Assembly (NCBI GenBank): GCA_020310875.1 | Contig: CM035416.1 | Location: 4,436,594 to 4,500,593, forward strand | Reading direction: 5' to 3' | DNA length: 64,000 nucleotides | DNA from: Ceratopteris richardii | Lineage: Eukaryota; Streptophyta; Polypodiopsida; Polypodiales; Pteridaceae | Shown: positions 31,612-43,989 of the stretch, piece after piece | How the letters are laid out: every line of letters starts with the position of its first letter | Position numbering within the stretch: position 1 is the stretch's first letter | Notes under the pieces: generated by a model | Seen by the model: only the letters and a program-made list of their open reading frames with translations | Database searches by the model: none | What the model was told of the DNA's origin: nothing | Position numbers and translations under genes: made by a program

Positions 31612-33097
31612 TATACTAAGTCCAATAGGTTGTTGTGGATGTAGCCTTTGTGGTTGAATGGTTGTCTTTGTCCCTTCCCAATCTGACATGCATCACATCT
31701 GTTGATCATGTGTTTCTTTCATACGTTTGACAATCCTAGAACACTTTGATTCCTAGATATATCCTTCAAGGTTCTTTCATTCACATGAGCTAGTCTCTTA
31801 TGCCACACTTCAAGCTCACTTAGGGTTTGAAACCCAAATTTGAATAGAGCTATGTTTTTGGTTTCTCCTACTTCAAAATTAAAGAGCCTACCAAGCTTCT
31901 CACCTCTTCCTATCTTCTTGAAACCTTGACATGGATCTTCCACAAAAGCTCCATGTTGGGTGAATCTAACTTGCAAGCCTTTCTCAACTATTTGGCATAT
32001 ACTTATTAGTTTTTTTTATAATAGTGGGAACATAGAGTACCTTGCTCATAAAGTTTTTCCTTCCATTGGAAGCCTTGACATCACGAATCTTCTCCACACT
32101 ATGCTTTGTGTCATCCCCCTGTTTTTACTTCATGTCTATGCTTTGGACTTTCCAAATCGGATAAGAGAGCTATGTTGCTTGCAACATGATTTGAAATGAT
32201 TATCTTCTTTACCTTCCTTGTGGCTGAGATTCATAAAAAGCAATGAGTCTTCATGTTGTTGATCATCATAATAATTGTTTTAGTCCCTTTCGTTATGGCT
32301 TCTATTGTTATTGTTGAAGTTGTGTCCACCTCTACCTCTATTGCTGCCATATCCACCTCTTCCACTTTATTTCTCTGTCTTCCCATTGAACCGACAATTC
32401 TTTGTGGTGTGGTTGGTCTTATAATAGATGGCACAAGGTTGAACGTTTTGGTGTTGGGTTTTGTCATGCTTTGGTCCTTTGTTCTTCCCTTTCCACTTTT
32501 GCTCTTGCTTGCAAAGTTGGCTTGGGAAGTCTCTTCTTCATCTTCTTCCTTCTTCTTGCCTTTCAGCTTCTTGCCCTTCTTATCTGCATATAGAGCACTA
32601 GTTGAATTACCATGATAGGATTTATCTTCCTTTATGCTACTTTTGGCCTCTTGATTGAAGTAGTTTTTCAAGAAAGATATTGAAATATGGATTTTGCACA
32701 TCCATGATGAGGTCATAAGTTTTGGTGAAAGATTACCATTGCTTATCACCTCTCCCCCATTGCAAATTTTCCTCATGATGCCCTCTTCTTCAATCAGCTC
32801 TCTAATGGATGCCAATTGATTAGCAACATCCTTGACCATTGTAACAGAATGTGTGATGGTTTGTTTTGGAGTCTTTTTCATTTAGTTGAACTCTTTCCAA
32901 GGATGGTTTTTCCTTGCCTTTGTACTAGCAGAAAAGAAAGTGTCTAGGGCATCTCAAGTCCCTTGAGATATCATGCATCCTCTAATATGTGGTAATAGAA
33001 AATCAAAGATAGAGTTCAGTATGTATGAACTTGATTGAGTATCCCTTCCACACCAAAGTTTGAGCTTATCAATTTCTTCTTGAGTAGGTCCTCCTAT
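31612..33097 (-). pseudogene. Copia-C relic block 1: gag and GAG-pre-integrase
   Basis: Minus-strand start of Copia-C. Gag reads PTQEEIDKLKLW and SIFDFLLPHIRG (33090-32980), then after stops a lysine-rich part (32881-32231) with no intact CCHC. It is followed by the GAG-pre-integrase region QVRFTQHGAFVEDPCQGFKK and LEVWHKRLAHVNERTLKDI (31976-31720) and CDACQIGKGQRQPFNHKGY up to the Gypsy-3 edge. The gag motifs closely follow those of Copia-E. The upstream gag start is cut by the Copia-D LTR at 33098. Confidence 0.86.
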
Positions 33098-33324
33098 TGG
33101 AGTTAGACGTCTACGGAAGCACACAAACAACACAAGGAAGAAGAAGAAGCTTGGAGCACAACACACAATACTGAATGAATTACCACTAGAATGTACAAAG
33201 ATAAGTAGCCCATTAGGGCAATAGGCGTATATACAAGCTGGGGGAAAAAAACCTCCTAAAGAGGGAAAAAAGTGCCCCGACAGTCCTAGAGTGTTCACAC
33301 ACATAACTACCTAAATATATAACA
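33098..33324 (-). repeat. Copia-D 3' LTR (about 227 bp)
   Basis: In sense it begins TGTTATATATTTAGG right after a purine tract and appears to end at CTCCA next to Copia-C gag. The partner LTR is missing from the window, so the outer edge at 33098 is an estimate from the TG...CA rule and the resumption of gag. Confidence 0.6.
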
Positions 33325-33338
33325 AATCCCCCTTGGGA
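33325..33338 (-). promoter_or_regulatory. Copia-D polypurine tract
   Basis: The minus strand reads CCCAAGGGGGATT directly before TGTTATA. Confidence 0.75.
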
Positions 33339-33398
33339 GTGATGCGGTGAACAAGGAGCTGGCACTCATGTATAAGGAAGTGCCAAGCTATGTGGAAA

Positions 33399-36300
33399 TC
33401 ACTCCACAAAAGGAAGTAAGCCCAAAGCTTTGTGAAAAGCTTCAAACTTCTCCCTAGGAAGAGCCTTCATGAAAAGGTTTGCAATGTTCTCTTGCGTGGG
33501 CACATATGCCAAGCTGATCTCCCCAGCAGAGAACCTCTCTGTGACATAATGATAATGCACCTCAATGTGCTTAGTGCGAGCATGGAACACAGGGTTCCTT
33601 GCAACTACCAATGCGCTCTGACTGTCAATGAAGATGGTGGTGGCAAAAGACAGACCAACACCCAAATTAGCCATAAGGCATCTGAGCCACACACACTCAA
33701 AAGTCAATGTGAAATCTACCCTATACTCAGCCTCACAATTGGAAGTGGCCATAGTAGGCTACTTCTTGCTCAACCAAGATATGCATGAGGTACCAAGCAT
33801 GAAGCAAAAACCACTAGTAGACACACGAGTGTCATAGTAACCAGCCCGATCAGAGTCAGGAAAAGCATGCAAATCTGGCGGTAGTGATCCCCCCTTGGGA
33901 TAAAACAACCCAAGTAGCCAGGTACCACTCAATTAGCGAAAGATGCGCTTAACCTCTTGCCAATGCTTGACACCTGGGCAATGCATAAACCTGCTTATCT
34001 GTGAGACATCAAACTAAATATCTGGCCGAGTAATGCATAAGTATATCAAGCATCCAACAACCTGCTGTTAGAGAAGAGCATCAAATGCATCTCCAGCATC
34101 ATGAAGACTCAATCGTAAACCTGTCTCCATGGGAATGGAAATAGGTTTACAATATTCAAGGCCAAAAGAATGCAATAATGTGTCAATATATTTTGTTTGA
34201 CATAAAGCCATTCCACCATCAACGTGCATAAATTGAATGCCCAAACAATGATGCAAATGCCCCAAATCAGACATCTCAAATTAACCTTGAAATCAACAAT
34301 ATGCTTCTCATGAGGACTAGTGAGCAGCATGTCATCAACATAAACCACAATGATCAGAAGTACATCATTTAAAGCACGCTTAACATATAAGGTGCTCTCA
34401 GTTGGACTGTTCTCAAAACCATGTGCAATTAGATAGGAACAGATCTTTTCATACCAAGCACATGGTGCTTGCTTTAAACCATATAATGCCTTCTTTAACC
34501 TGCACACCTGGTTTTCATGCCCTTTCTGCACAAAGCCACAGGGCTAAGAAACATACACATCTTCATGCAAGTCACCATTCAGAAATGCAGTTTTAATGTC
34601 CAACTGATGTACATTCCAACCATGATGAGCTGCAGATGCACATATGCTACGAATAGTAGTCATACGGCATGTAGGTGCAAAGGTCTCATCAAAATCAATG
34701 CCTCTTTCCTACGCATAACCCTTTGCAACAAGCCTGACCTTATACCTGTCAACTATTCCATCAGGCTTACGCTTGAGCTTGTATACCCACTTTGTGCCAA
34801 TGGCCTTCTTGCCGGGAGGCAAGTCACATAAAGACCAAGTACCATTCTTTATTATAGCATCATATTCAGATTGCATAGTAGCCATCCAATTTCTGAATTT
34901 TGTGCTTCATCAAACGAATCAGGATCATTGTCATCACAGAGACTAGATGTAGCCATATAACATAGCAATTTGATGCAAAAGAGGCACCATGAGAGCCTGA
35001 TTGAGTACGATACGACAGAGGTGCATCTAATTTGCTGTCATGCAAAGTTTGCACTAGCCATTTTGGCATAGTTTTTGCCTGCTCAATATCAGCTCTCTCA
35101 TCAAGAAGTGCATCATGTAAATCTGCATAAAAAATGGAATGATCTGCATCATCACATGAAACCTGCAAATGTTGAGAAGTTGCCTCATTAGGACCAACAC
35201 TAGACTATCCACCTATAAAAAGAGGCAACAAAGTATCATACATGTCTTTGGAGCTAACAGATGTCTCCTTAGTACATGAAAGCAATGCTTGAATAGCATC
35301 TTCCACAAAAACAACATCACAACTAATCAAAATGCATTTACTTTGTGGATGATACAGACAGTAGCCTTTACTTCAGAACTGTACCCAACAAAAATACATT
35401 TTACTGCTTTATCATCCAATTTTCTGCGATCTTGTTCAGACACTAATGCATATGGCAAACAACCAAACACACATAGATGAGCAACAGATGGCTTGCGATC
35501 ATGCCAAGCCTCATATGGCGTGATAAACTGCAGTGCTTTAGTGGGACGCCTGTTTCATACATATGCTACACACATAACAACCTCAAGCCAAAAACTATGT
35601 GGTAAGGCCTGGCTCTTGACCATACACCTTGCCATTTCCATGAGTGATCTGTCCTTTCATTCAACAACTCCATTTTGTTGAGGTGTATACAACACTGTAC
35701 ATTGATGTCTTATCCCACGTTGAACCAGAAATGCTTTAAAGTAAGAAGACATATATTCCCTCGCTCGATCAGAATGGAGGGTGCCCATTTTACATGCTGC
35801 CAAAATCAAAAACTGTTTGAAGCACATAAACACTTCGGACTTTGCTTTGAGTGGATATACCCATGCATGCCTAGAAAAATCATCAATGAAAGTCATGAAG
35901 TAAAGATAGTTTCCAAAAGAAGGTGTCTATATAGGACCACAAACATCACTATGTACAAGCTACAATTTTTGTGTAGCCCAAACTGAACCATCTTTTGGAA
36001 AGGAGGAACACTACATTTTGCCCAAAATACAGCCTTCACAGACATATTTTCCAGGTGCCTCAAGCTTGGGCAAAGAAGAAACCATATTAGATTTTTGCAG
36101 GTATAGCAAACTAGAAAAATTCAGATGACCAAAGCGTGCATGCCAAAGCTTTGCATATGACATAGCCTGAGAATCATGTATTGCACATGCTAAATCATTG
36201 ATTGATCTTTCATAGTCTATGAGCTTATACAGCCCACGACATAAAATGCCATAAGTAATAATTATGTTACCTTTTGACTGATCATGAACTGTACATCTGT

Positions 36301-36487
36301 CATCAACAAATTTCACAACCAAGCCAATCTTGGCTAATGCAGAAATTGATAAAAAAATTTTCTTGATCCCTCGTACAAGTAAAACATCTGACAAAGTGAA
36401 AGAACTACCATCAACAGTAGTCAAAATGATCTTACCAACTTCCATGACAAGATAAGAGGAGTTGTTGGCGCATGTGACAGTATTCCC
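33399..36487 (-). pseudogene. Copia-D pol: protease end, integrase, RT, RNase H
   Basis: Minus-strand copia pol in order. The protease C-terminal half (GNTVTCANNSSYL, FTLSDVLLVRGI) leads into GAG-pre-integrase LWHARFGHLNFSSLLYL and CEGCILGKM (36487-36011). Integrase follows (FIDDFSRHAWVYPLKAKSEVF, LHSDRAREYMSSYF, YTPQQNGVVE; 35896-35657), then linker, RT ([36 protein letters not shown]; 34531-34068), and RNase H (ATSNCEAEYRVDF, DSQSALVVARNPVFHARTKH, ANLFMKALPREKF; 33752-33399). Multiple stops and frameshifts. The protease is split by Copia-E at 36487/53503; both sides join in register once one TTCCC copy is removed. Confidence 0.9.
36483..36487. repeat. left target-site duplication of Copia-E (TTCCC)
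   Basis: TTCCC also follows the right LTR at 53503-53507. The Copia-D protease reads on across the site when the element is removed. Confidence 0.92.
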
Positions 36488-37544
36488 TATTGGAGAAACA
36501 ATCACTAATTGGACATATATTTGAAGGTCAAATCTTAGGAAGAAAACCACATGCCTATGTGAAGGGACAAATTCACAAGTGTATTATATTTGTAAAGTTA
36601 GTTCACTTTAGTTCTAGAAGTTTTTTAAAAAATAACGAGAATAAGAAAATCTATATAAGTTAGTTAGTATCAACTGACGCAATGTGGAAGACAATGAGAG
36701 AGTGAGTTAGAACTCATTTTGTATGACTGAGAATAGTCAGGCTTCTCTGCATGAGAAAGCACCTGTGCATTTTTGAGGTTTCATAGTTATGGAAAGAGTT
36801 TATTAAACTTTTGTGTATAAGTCTTCTTCTTCCATCTCCAAATTTTGTCTTGTGTGAAGTGATTTCAAAAGTTGAAGTTTTCCAAGCAAGTCGATGCCTG
36901 GCATCGAGTTTGTGTTGATAAGTCCTTGTTTTATTTTTTGAGTGTTATGTACTGCTAGAACTTCTTGAAAAGATGATGTTTCTGGAGCAACTCGATGACT
37001 GGCATCGAGTTTCAGCATAAAGTCGATGCTTGGCATTGACTTCCCACATAAAAGTGGTTTTGCTCATGTCTTGTGTTCATAGGCTAATTCTGGTGCTGAA
37101 AAAGTGGCTGAAAAAGCTCAAAGTCGATGCCCGACATCGACTTTTGGTTGCAAGTCGATGCTAGGCATCGAATTTTCATTTTTAGACACTCAGAATTACT
37201 AAAGAAGGCAAAGTTTCTAGTTTTGGCAAGTCATACAGGGTCATCTTGTGAAGGCCATAACTTGAGTTCTAGAGATCCGTTTCTTGCATATGATAGCTTG
37301 TTGGAAAGATCTACTCTTCTAGTTTCATTTACTAAAAGATCTTGGAGAAAGAATATTTGATCTAGGAGAAATTAGAAAAATACTGAAGGTATGTCATTTT
37401 AGTGTCTGGAAAAATCTGAAGAAGTAAAGTTCTTGGTTTTGGCTATCATTTCTCAAAGTTTTGAGTGGCAATGAGTTAATGGTGACCATAGAGGTGTTCT
37501 AGTGTCACATTAATTCATTTCTTGTGGTGTTTTACACATCAACA
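36488..37544 (+). repeat. Copia-E 5' LTR
   Basis: 1057 bp, TATTGGAG to CATCAACA. TATATAA box at 36653-36659. It contains five short palindromes of the form TCGATGnnnGnCATCGA (see separate entry). Confidence 0.96.
36891..37171. repeat. five TCGATG...CATCGA palindromes in the Copia-E LTR
   Basis: 17-nt near-palindromes at 36891-36907, 36992-37008, 37023-37039, 37124-37140 and 37155-37171, each TCGATG-CATCGA around five variable bases and often preceded by AAG and followed by GTT or CTT. The third has one mismatch in its right half. The series recurs in the 3' LTR (first copy 52849-52865). The spacings 101, 31, 101, 31 suggest a duplicated two-site unit. Confidence 0.9.
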
Positions 37545-37546
37545 AG

Positions 37547-37558
37547 TGGTATCAGAGC
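37547..37558 (+). promoter_or_regulatory. primer-binding site, initiator tRNA-Met
   Basis: TGGTATCAGAGC two bases after the 5' LTR, the standard plant copia primer site. Confidence 0.95.
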
Positions 37559-37734
37559 AGAAAGGTCCTAAAGAGCAGAACGCAACAAAGGTACGAGAAG
37601 TTTTGGAAAGTTTTCCATTAAAGTTTGAAAGGTGAAGCATTTGAAGACACAAGGCATCAAAAGGTTACTTCAAAAGTATCTTCATACACAAAGAACTCCA
37701 AAAGGTATTATCCTTTATACTTTAAGCTCACAGG

Positions 37735-39276
37735 TTGCAACAGAAGGAAAGGAGTATGGCAGATGATATCTCCATTGACAAACTAGACATAGATAATTAT
37801 CTCGCATGGGTAATGAGAATGGAAGCCTTACTTATGAGTAAGGATCTCATGATATATGTAACAATTGAAGAAGAGAAGTCAGTATTTGAAGATGAAATCC
37901 GGCCAAAGAAAGAGGAACTTGATGCTTCAAAGCATTGGCAGAAGAAGGATGCAAGTGCAAAAGCCTACATCTACAATACAATCTTTGATCATTTGCTACC
38001 ACACATCAGAGGATTGGAATCATCTGAAGATATATGGAATGCATTGGAGTATCATTTCCAAAGCACTACTAAAGCAAGGAAAGCAAGTCTATGGTCAGAG
38101 TTTACAACATTCAAGAAGAAGCCAAGTCAAAGTATTAGTGATTATGTCACTAAGATGAAGGATCTAGCGGATAGTCTTGGATCCATAGATGAAGATGTTG
38201 AAGATCACAGATTGATTGCTCAACTACTTGCAGGTTTGAGAGGAGATGAAAGGTGGAAACCTTTTGTCTTATCAGTAGAACTTTCATTAAATCATTATGT
38301 TCGAGATTTGAATCAATTACTTGATTTGATGCTCACATATGAGCAAGACTTGAAAGGAGATGGAGATAAAGGACAAAGTTCTGCAATGTACATGAAGAAC
38401 AAGAAGAAAGGAGATAAAGGTAAAGCAAAGGATGAAGAAGAGTTGAGTTCTCAAGTTTATTATGCAAGAGGTAAAGGCACTGGTAGAGGAAGACCAAGAG
38501 CTTTTGGAAGAGGAAGAGGTAATCAAAATAACAACAAGAAGGCTTGTTGGATATGTGGATTGAGTAATCATTTGGCTCATGACTGTTGGCATAACCAACA
38601 AGGATCAAACCAGAATCAAAACAATAATAGCAGAGGTCGAGGTGGAAGATATCAAAGTAATTTTCAAAGAGGTAGACAAAGTCAAAGAGGAGGCTATCGT
38701 AGAGGTGGAGGAAGAAGTTGGGGACAAAATCAATCCTACAATACCACCTACTACAACTATGCAAATGACACACAAAATGAAATTCATACATCATTGATGA
38801 TGAATTCAATCAACACATCAGATAAAGAAGATCTAAAGATATTTTACATTGACTCTAGATGTTCTAATCATTTATCAGGAAACATAGAATTGATGTCAAA
38901 ATTGGAAAAAGGCATTTCTAGTCATAGTGTTCAAACAAGTGATAATACAAGACATAGTGTACATTCAAATGGAAAAGTGAAATGCAAGAGTGGAGCAGAT
39001 TTGCTAACCAATGTTTTGTATGTTCCCACAATACCTAAAAACTTGATTAGTGTGGGACAGATAGTTGAAAAAGGTTTTCAAGTCAGGTTTACAAATAAAG
39101 GAGTATTTTTTGAAGATCCAGAGAATGGATATAATCAGATTGTCTCTGGTAAGAAAGAAGGTAGACTCTTTACTTTAAGAAAGCAAGGGAACATTGGTCA
39201 AGCTTTGCTCACACATGGTGAAGGAGTGATTACAGAACTTGATCTCTGGCATAAGAGATTAGCTCACTTCAATTAA
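37735..39276 (+). pseudogene. Copia-E gag and protease
   Basis: Open for 513 codons; a start at 37756 (MADDISIDKL) fits copia gag better than the upstream ATG. Gag core has YIYNTIFDHLLPHIRGL and WNALEYHFQSTTKARKASLW, then a Gly/Arg/Gln-rich region with one CCHC knuckle (CWICGLSNHLAHDC). Protease follows with FYIDSRCSNHLSG; the catalytic triad DSG reads DSR, which should abolish activity. GAG-pre-integrase ends LWHKRLAHFN then TAA at 39274-39276, where relatives read on, so this is a premature stop. Confidence 0.9.
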
Positions 39277-40193
39277 AGAGGAATTAAAGCTATGGTTGCT
39301 AATCAGTCTGTACTAGGATTACCAAATGTGCAGAATCAATATATGGTTATAAATGTGAAGCATGTCAAATGGGAAAAGCACACATGTTACCATTTCAGAA
39401 GAAAGGATTCAAACATGATGGATTACTAGAGCTCATTCATACAGATGTATGGGGACCAACAAAAGAAGGATCTATCAGTGGCCCAAGGTACTATGTTCTT
39501 TTTATTGATGATGCTACAAGATGGATAACATTATATGTTTTGAAGGAAAGATCAGAAGTGTTTGGAGCTTTCAAGCATTTTCATGCATATGCAGAGAGAG
39601 TCACAGGTCAAAAGCTTAAAAGACTGAGGTATGATGGAGGGGGAGAATACTTCTCCCAAGAGTTCAATGATTATCTTTGGAATGCAGGTATTAAGAGAGA
39701 AATAACTTGCAGGTATACACCACAACAAAAAGGTGTAGCAGAAAGGAGAAATAAGACTTTGGTTGAGTTTGCTAGAGCTATGCTGAAGGAGAAGAATTGT
39801 CCAAATTATCTTTGGGCTGAAGCTGTAAATACAGGTACATATCTTGTGAATAGATTACCATGTGCAGCTCTAAATGGAATGACTCCATATGAAGCTTGGT
39901 GGGGTAAGAAACCAACACTAGATCATTGTAAAGTGTTTGGATCAATTGCATATGCTTATGTGCCATCACAACTTAGACATAAACTTGAACCAAAGGCAGA
40001 AAAATATGTGTTCATTGGTTATGATGAAAAGCAGATGGGTTACAGGTTGTGGAATCCTTTAACCAAACAATTTCTTGTTTCTAGAGATGTTACATTTGAT
40101 GAACAGAAAAGTTGGTATGCAGAACAAAGTCATACAGCTGAAGAATTTGAAGAAGAGGTAAGAAGATGTGAGAAAGGAAAATCAATTGTGTAG
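39277..40193 (+). pseudogene. Copia-E integrase
   Basis: After the stop the frame continues RGIKAMVANQSVLGL and is shifted near 39337, then reads CEACQMGKAHMLPFQKKGF. The core has LIHTDVWGP (D), LRYDGGGEYFSQEF (D) and YTPQQKGVAERRNKTLVEF (E), a complete DDE set, followed by YLVNRLPCAALNGMTPYEAW and VFIGYDEKQMGYRLW. The open part (39369-40193) ends with TAG at 40191-40193, directly followed in the same frame by the RT part. Confidence 0.92.
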
Positions 40194-41681
40194 GTGAATA
40201 GAGATGAAGACTATATGCAAGAAAGTACATCCAGAAGTGGATTAACAAGAAGGAATGAAGAAGCTCCTATATTTGATGAAGAGGTGTATCCAGACACTTA
40301 TGAAGAATGTGAACCAAGAAGGTCAAGCAGGACTAGAAGACAACCAGAAAGGTATTCTTATGATACTTCTTACATAACTCAGAAGAATTATGCTTACATG
40401 GTCAAAGATGATGAAGAACCTCAGAACTATGATGAAGCTAAAGATAAGAAGCAATGGGAAGAAGCAATGAAGGAAGAGTTCAATGCACTGGAGGAGAACA
40501 AGACATGGGAATTTGTTCCTAAACCAAATGGTAAGAAAGTAATTGGAAATAAATGGGTTTATAAAGTGAAGAAGCTTGCAGATGGAAGTATAGCCAGATA
40601 CAAAGCTAGACTGGTGGTGAAAGGCTATGCCCAAACCTATGGCATAGATTATGATGAGACATTCAGTCCTGTAGCTAAGATGTCAACTATAAGGACAATC
40701 ATTGCTATTGCAGCTTCAAAAGGATGGACCCTAAGTCAATTGGATATAAAGAATGCATTCTTGAATGGATACATATCAGATGAGGTATTCATGGAACAAC
40801 CTCAAGGGTTTATAGATTCTAGGTATCCAAATTTTGTTTGCAGGTTGAGAAGAGCACTCTATGGATTAAAACAAGCTCCAAGAGCATGGAACTATAGACT
40901 GTTGAAGTATCTCAATGAACTTGGATATCAAAGTTCAAAAGCAGATCCAAGTCTACTCATCAAAAGAATAGAGGAAGGTACAATCTACATTTGTATTTAT
41001 GTAGATGACATTATAATCACAGGTACTTCAGATGAAGGAATCAAGGAGGTAAAGAGATTACTTGAAAAAGAATTCAAGATCAATGATCTAGGAAAGTTGT
41101 CATACTTTCTTGGAATGGAAGTCACTTATACAGATCATGGCATATATGTATCACAAGAAAGGTATCTTTTGGATCTATTGGAAAAGTTTGATATGGAAAA
41201 TTGCAGAGAAGCTTCAACTCCACTTGAAGTTAATCACAAGCTTTGTAAATATGATGGTGCAAAATACAAAGATATGAGGAAGTATCAATCTCTTGTGGGT
41301 AGTTTGATTTATGCTACACTAACAAGACCTTATCTTAGTTATGCAGTGGGAGTTTTGTCACAATTCATGCATTGTCCAAAGGACCCACATTGGATTGCAA
41401 GTCAAAGAGTTCTCAGATATATCAAAGGAACTATAAAGGAAGGATTATATTATCCTTTTACATCAGATTTGAAGTTAAGAGCCTATAGTGACTCAGACTG
41501 GGCAGGTAACCAGAATGACAGAAGATCAACTCATGGCTACATGATATACATTGGTGATAAGCTTGTAAGTTGGTGTTCAAAGAAACAACATACAGTAGCA
41601 TTATCATCAACTGAAATTGAGTACAAAGGACTTGTGGAAGCAGCTAAGGAGGTTATATGGATGCAAACATTATTCAAAAGC
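40194..41681 (+). pseudogene. Copia-E reverse transcriptase and RNase H (5' part)
   Basis: Continuous with integrase apart from one UAG. RT has [47 protein letters not shown], and the active site ICIYVDDIIITGTSD. RNase H starts YSDSDWAGNQNDRRSTHGY and has ALSSTEIEYKGLVEAAKEVIW. The reading frame runs into DT-1 after QTLFKS; the rest of RNase H is at 52139. Confidence 0.93.
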
Positions 41682-41710
41682 ATTAGGGCGAAAAACGGCC
41701 AAAAAGGGGC
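41682..41710 (+). repeat. DT-1 left terminal inverted repeat
   Basis: Begins ATTAGGGCGAAAAACGGCC and continues AAAAAGGGGC; partner of 52110-52138. Confidence 0.92.
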
Positions 41711-41751
41711 TATTTGCTAATGAGAGATTAAGGAAATTGACAAATAGAGTC

Positions 41752-42045
41752 TTTCCACGTGTACAAGAGTATAACATTGCTGTCTCTTTTAACCGTATGA
41801 AGAATTTCTTTTTTTTATACAATTTTGTCTAAAAGCGCCACTAAAGGGATGAAGAGTCTCGTATTCAGTGGACAATTTTTCGGTTTGATGCAAAAAAAGA
41901 TACTTTGGCACACTACACAAAGCATATTCTCAAATTTCCAAGAAGGACTTGATTTTTGAAGATACGAAATATTTTTGGATTCACAAAATCTCATGATCAT
42001 TCAGCGAGAGGGTTTACATCAAATCAAAAGTTTCCACGTGTACAA
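41752..42045 (+). promoter_or_regulatory. duplicated G-box repeat and upstream region of gene A
   Basis: TTTCCACGTGTACAA occurs identically at 41752-41766 and 42031-42045. Each contains the palindromic G-box CACGTG, a plant bZIP/bHLH site. The second lies just upstream of the TATA box of gene A. Confidence 0.7.
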
Positions 42046-42057
42046 AGCCTTTTTCTC

Positions 42058-42065
42058 TATAAATA
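42058..42065 (+). promoter_or_regulatory. TATA box of DT-1 gene A
   Basis: TATAAATA, 61 bp before the ATG at 42126, with the short AT/CT-rich leader expected of a plant promoter. Confidence 0.7.
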
Positions 42066-42125
42066 CTACCAAAAATTGTGAATGTTGGTTTCTTGCTTTG
42101 AACATTCTTCTTCTTCTAAGTTCAA

Positions 42126-43368
42126 ATGGCTTCTTCTTCTCGTCGTCCTTCCAATCGTGTAACCTCATGTGAGGTTTACAACAGAAGAGAGGATTCTTTG
42201 TGGAAACCTCTTTCTGTGAAAGTAAATGAATGGGTAACTATGCTTCCTAGCTGCAGAGGTGCCCATAAAGTCAAGCATGCCAAAAGAGACAACACAAGAA
42301 ACCACTGGAAGGGACGTATTCTCAGTTTCAAATTGAAGAGATGCGGTTGGTTTGCACGAGTACAACATGTGTACACCGCTAAGGATCTTGTTCTAGAAAA
42401 TCATCTGCAATTCCCTTCGTACTGTAAGTGAAGTTTGACAATGCTCTTCTATCATTCCAGTTGTTTTTGTATAATAAAACATATGTTTTTGTACTGCAGA
42501 TATCTTTCCTTCCAATATTGTGGAATGGCAACCTGTTGAATGTTTAACAGGAACATTCAGAGTTCTTCATAAGGAATATGCAGAACTCATGTATGCAGAC
42601 AAATCTGTTCAATTTTTCAATAGCATCTTATTTGTCCATTATGCAGATTATCAAGTGCCATAAGGGAGGAGTTCTTACAGAAATCTTGTACATGTACCTG
42701 GTCCTTGCATCTCTTCATTAGATTGGGATGCTCCTGATCATTCAACAATTTCAAGTTTTCGATGCAAAATTAAATTTGACATCCAAAAGGCAATGTCAGC
42801 AGGCCAAATTTCGAGAAGGATAAAGATTCAATGGTTTTTGCCTATTCATGTCTTTGTAGCATGCTTTAAAAACATGTTATTACAGAAAACAAAAACAATG
42901 TGGTTGAATAAGAGAGTCTCTATTTCAGAGATTGATGATGTTTTAGGTAGGGAATGGGATAGCAAAGAAGTTCAAAAGCTAGGTGACATTATTTTATGTA
43001 AAGTTAGTCCCAATTCTCTTTCAATCTCATATCAAATATGTCGATAATCTCTGGTTCTAGGATATGACTATAGAAGGTGGAAAAAAAAGCTTGGACTTTG
43101 GATAGCTTTGGACTCAGAGGAGAGCTGTCCAGAATTTGAGTTAGAAGTATTGATTCATCCAAATTTTCAATCAAGGAAAATAATTGTCACTGCAAATTGG
43201 AATCTCAGAAATGTAAGGGAGCTCCTAGAATACCTTGATGAGGTATCATCACAGTGTAGATTCTCAGTTGATGATGCAATAGTTAACATTAGATCAGAGA
43301 AATCATTATCTTGCATGAGTTGCCTGCCACCAAGGGTGATTAAATTCCAACCCTTAAGATTGTAACAA
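42126..43368 (+). pseudogene. DT-1 gene A, BAH-like chromatin protein (tentative)
   Basis: Exon 1 (42126-42423) starts MASSSRRPSNRV. A 76-bp intron (42424-42499, GTAAGT to TGCAG) joins in frame to exon 2. The spliced frame continues to about 43365 but meets TAA at 42661-42663 and 43045-43047. The segment from VKVNEWVTML through WKGRILSF, VQHVYTAKDL, IFPSNIV and GTFRVLHKEYAEL follows the spacing of BAH domains, which bind nucleosomes or histone tails; this is a resemblance by eye. The rest is unrecognised. Promoter elements lie upstream. It faces gene B tail to tail with two palindromes between them. The second stop could be bypassed by an undetected intron. Confidence 0.6.
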
Positions 43369-43989
43369 GGTAGCCCTGACATTCTTACATAATGTATCTT
43401 CCTCTTCCTCTAATAGAAGCTTCTATTGATACTTCCATTGAATTTTCTTTGCAGGATGGTGAATTATGAATTTTAAATGTCTAAATTCATATTTGCATTT
43501 TGTAATTTACTTTCAAGATTTTGATGAGGTTCTTATTGTACAATGATAAGAATATAAACCAAGACATTCTAAGATATTTTTTAGGTCCTTTATTTCATAT
43601 TTCCATTTATTTTTATTTGCAGGAGTGAATTGATGACTTCAATTATTCCCCTTCATCTAAACTCATCTTGGCATTTTTTTGTTTAATCATAACATTCTGA
43701 TGAGGTTCCAACTAAGAAATAATTATACAAGAACTTCCATAAGTTGATTCTAGATGAAAAAGAGATCTATTTTAGTCTATCAAAGGTGCACATTAGTCTC
43801 AATAAAATAATTTGACTCTATCCATCTTTTCTGTCCTCAAGAAATGCAAGATAAAATATCATTGTACACATAACAAGTAATATAAGAGAGGGTGGAGAAC
43901 CTGGTGCAAATTCTAATCCAAGGTTTGATATTTCAAAATATGAAGAGCATGACTTAAGGCATAAAACAGAGAAGACGAGATTAGAGAAG

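Noticed and set aside
40191..40193. UAG between Copia-E integrase and RT as programmed readthrough
   Set aside because: The element has two other lesions in the same polyprotein and copia elements do not regulate expression at this point, so a random stop is simpler.
41681..41700. DT-1 as a CACTA element starting CATTAGGG
   Set aside because: If C is included in the TIR the flanks no longer form a duplication, the end is CATTA and not CACTA, and restoring the copia codons requires the AGC/GGC duplication.
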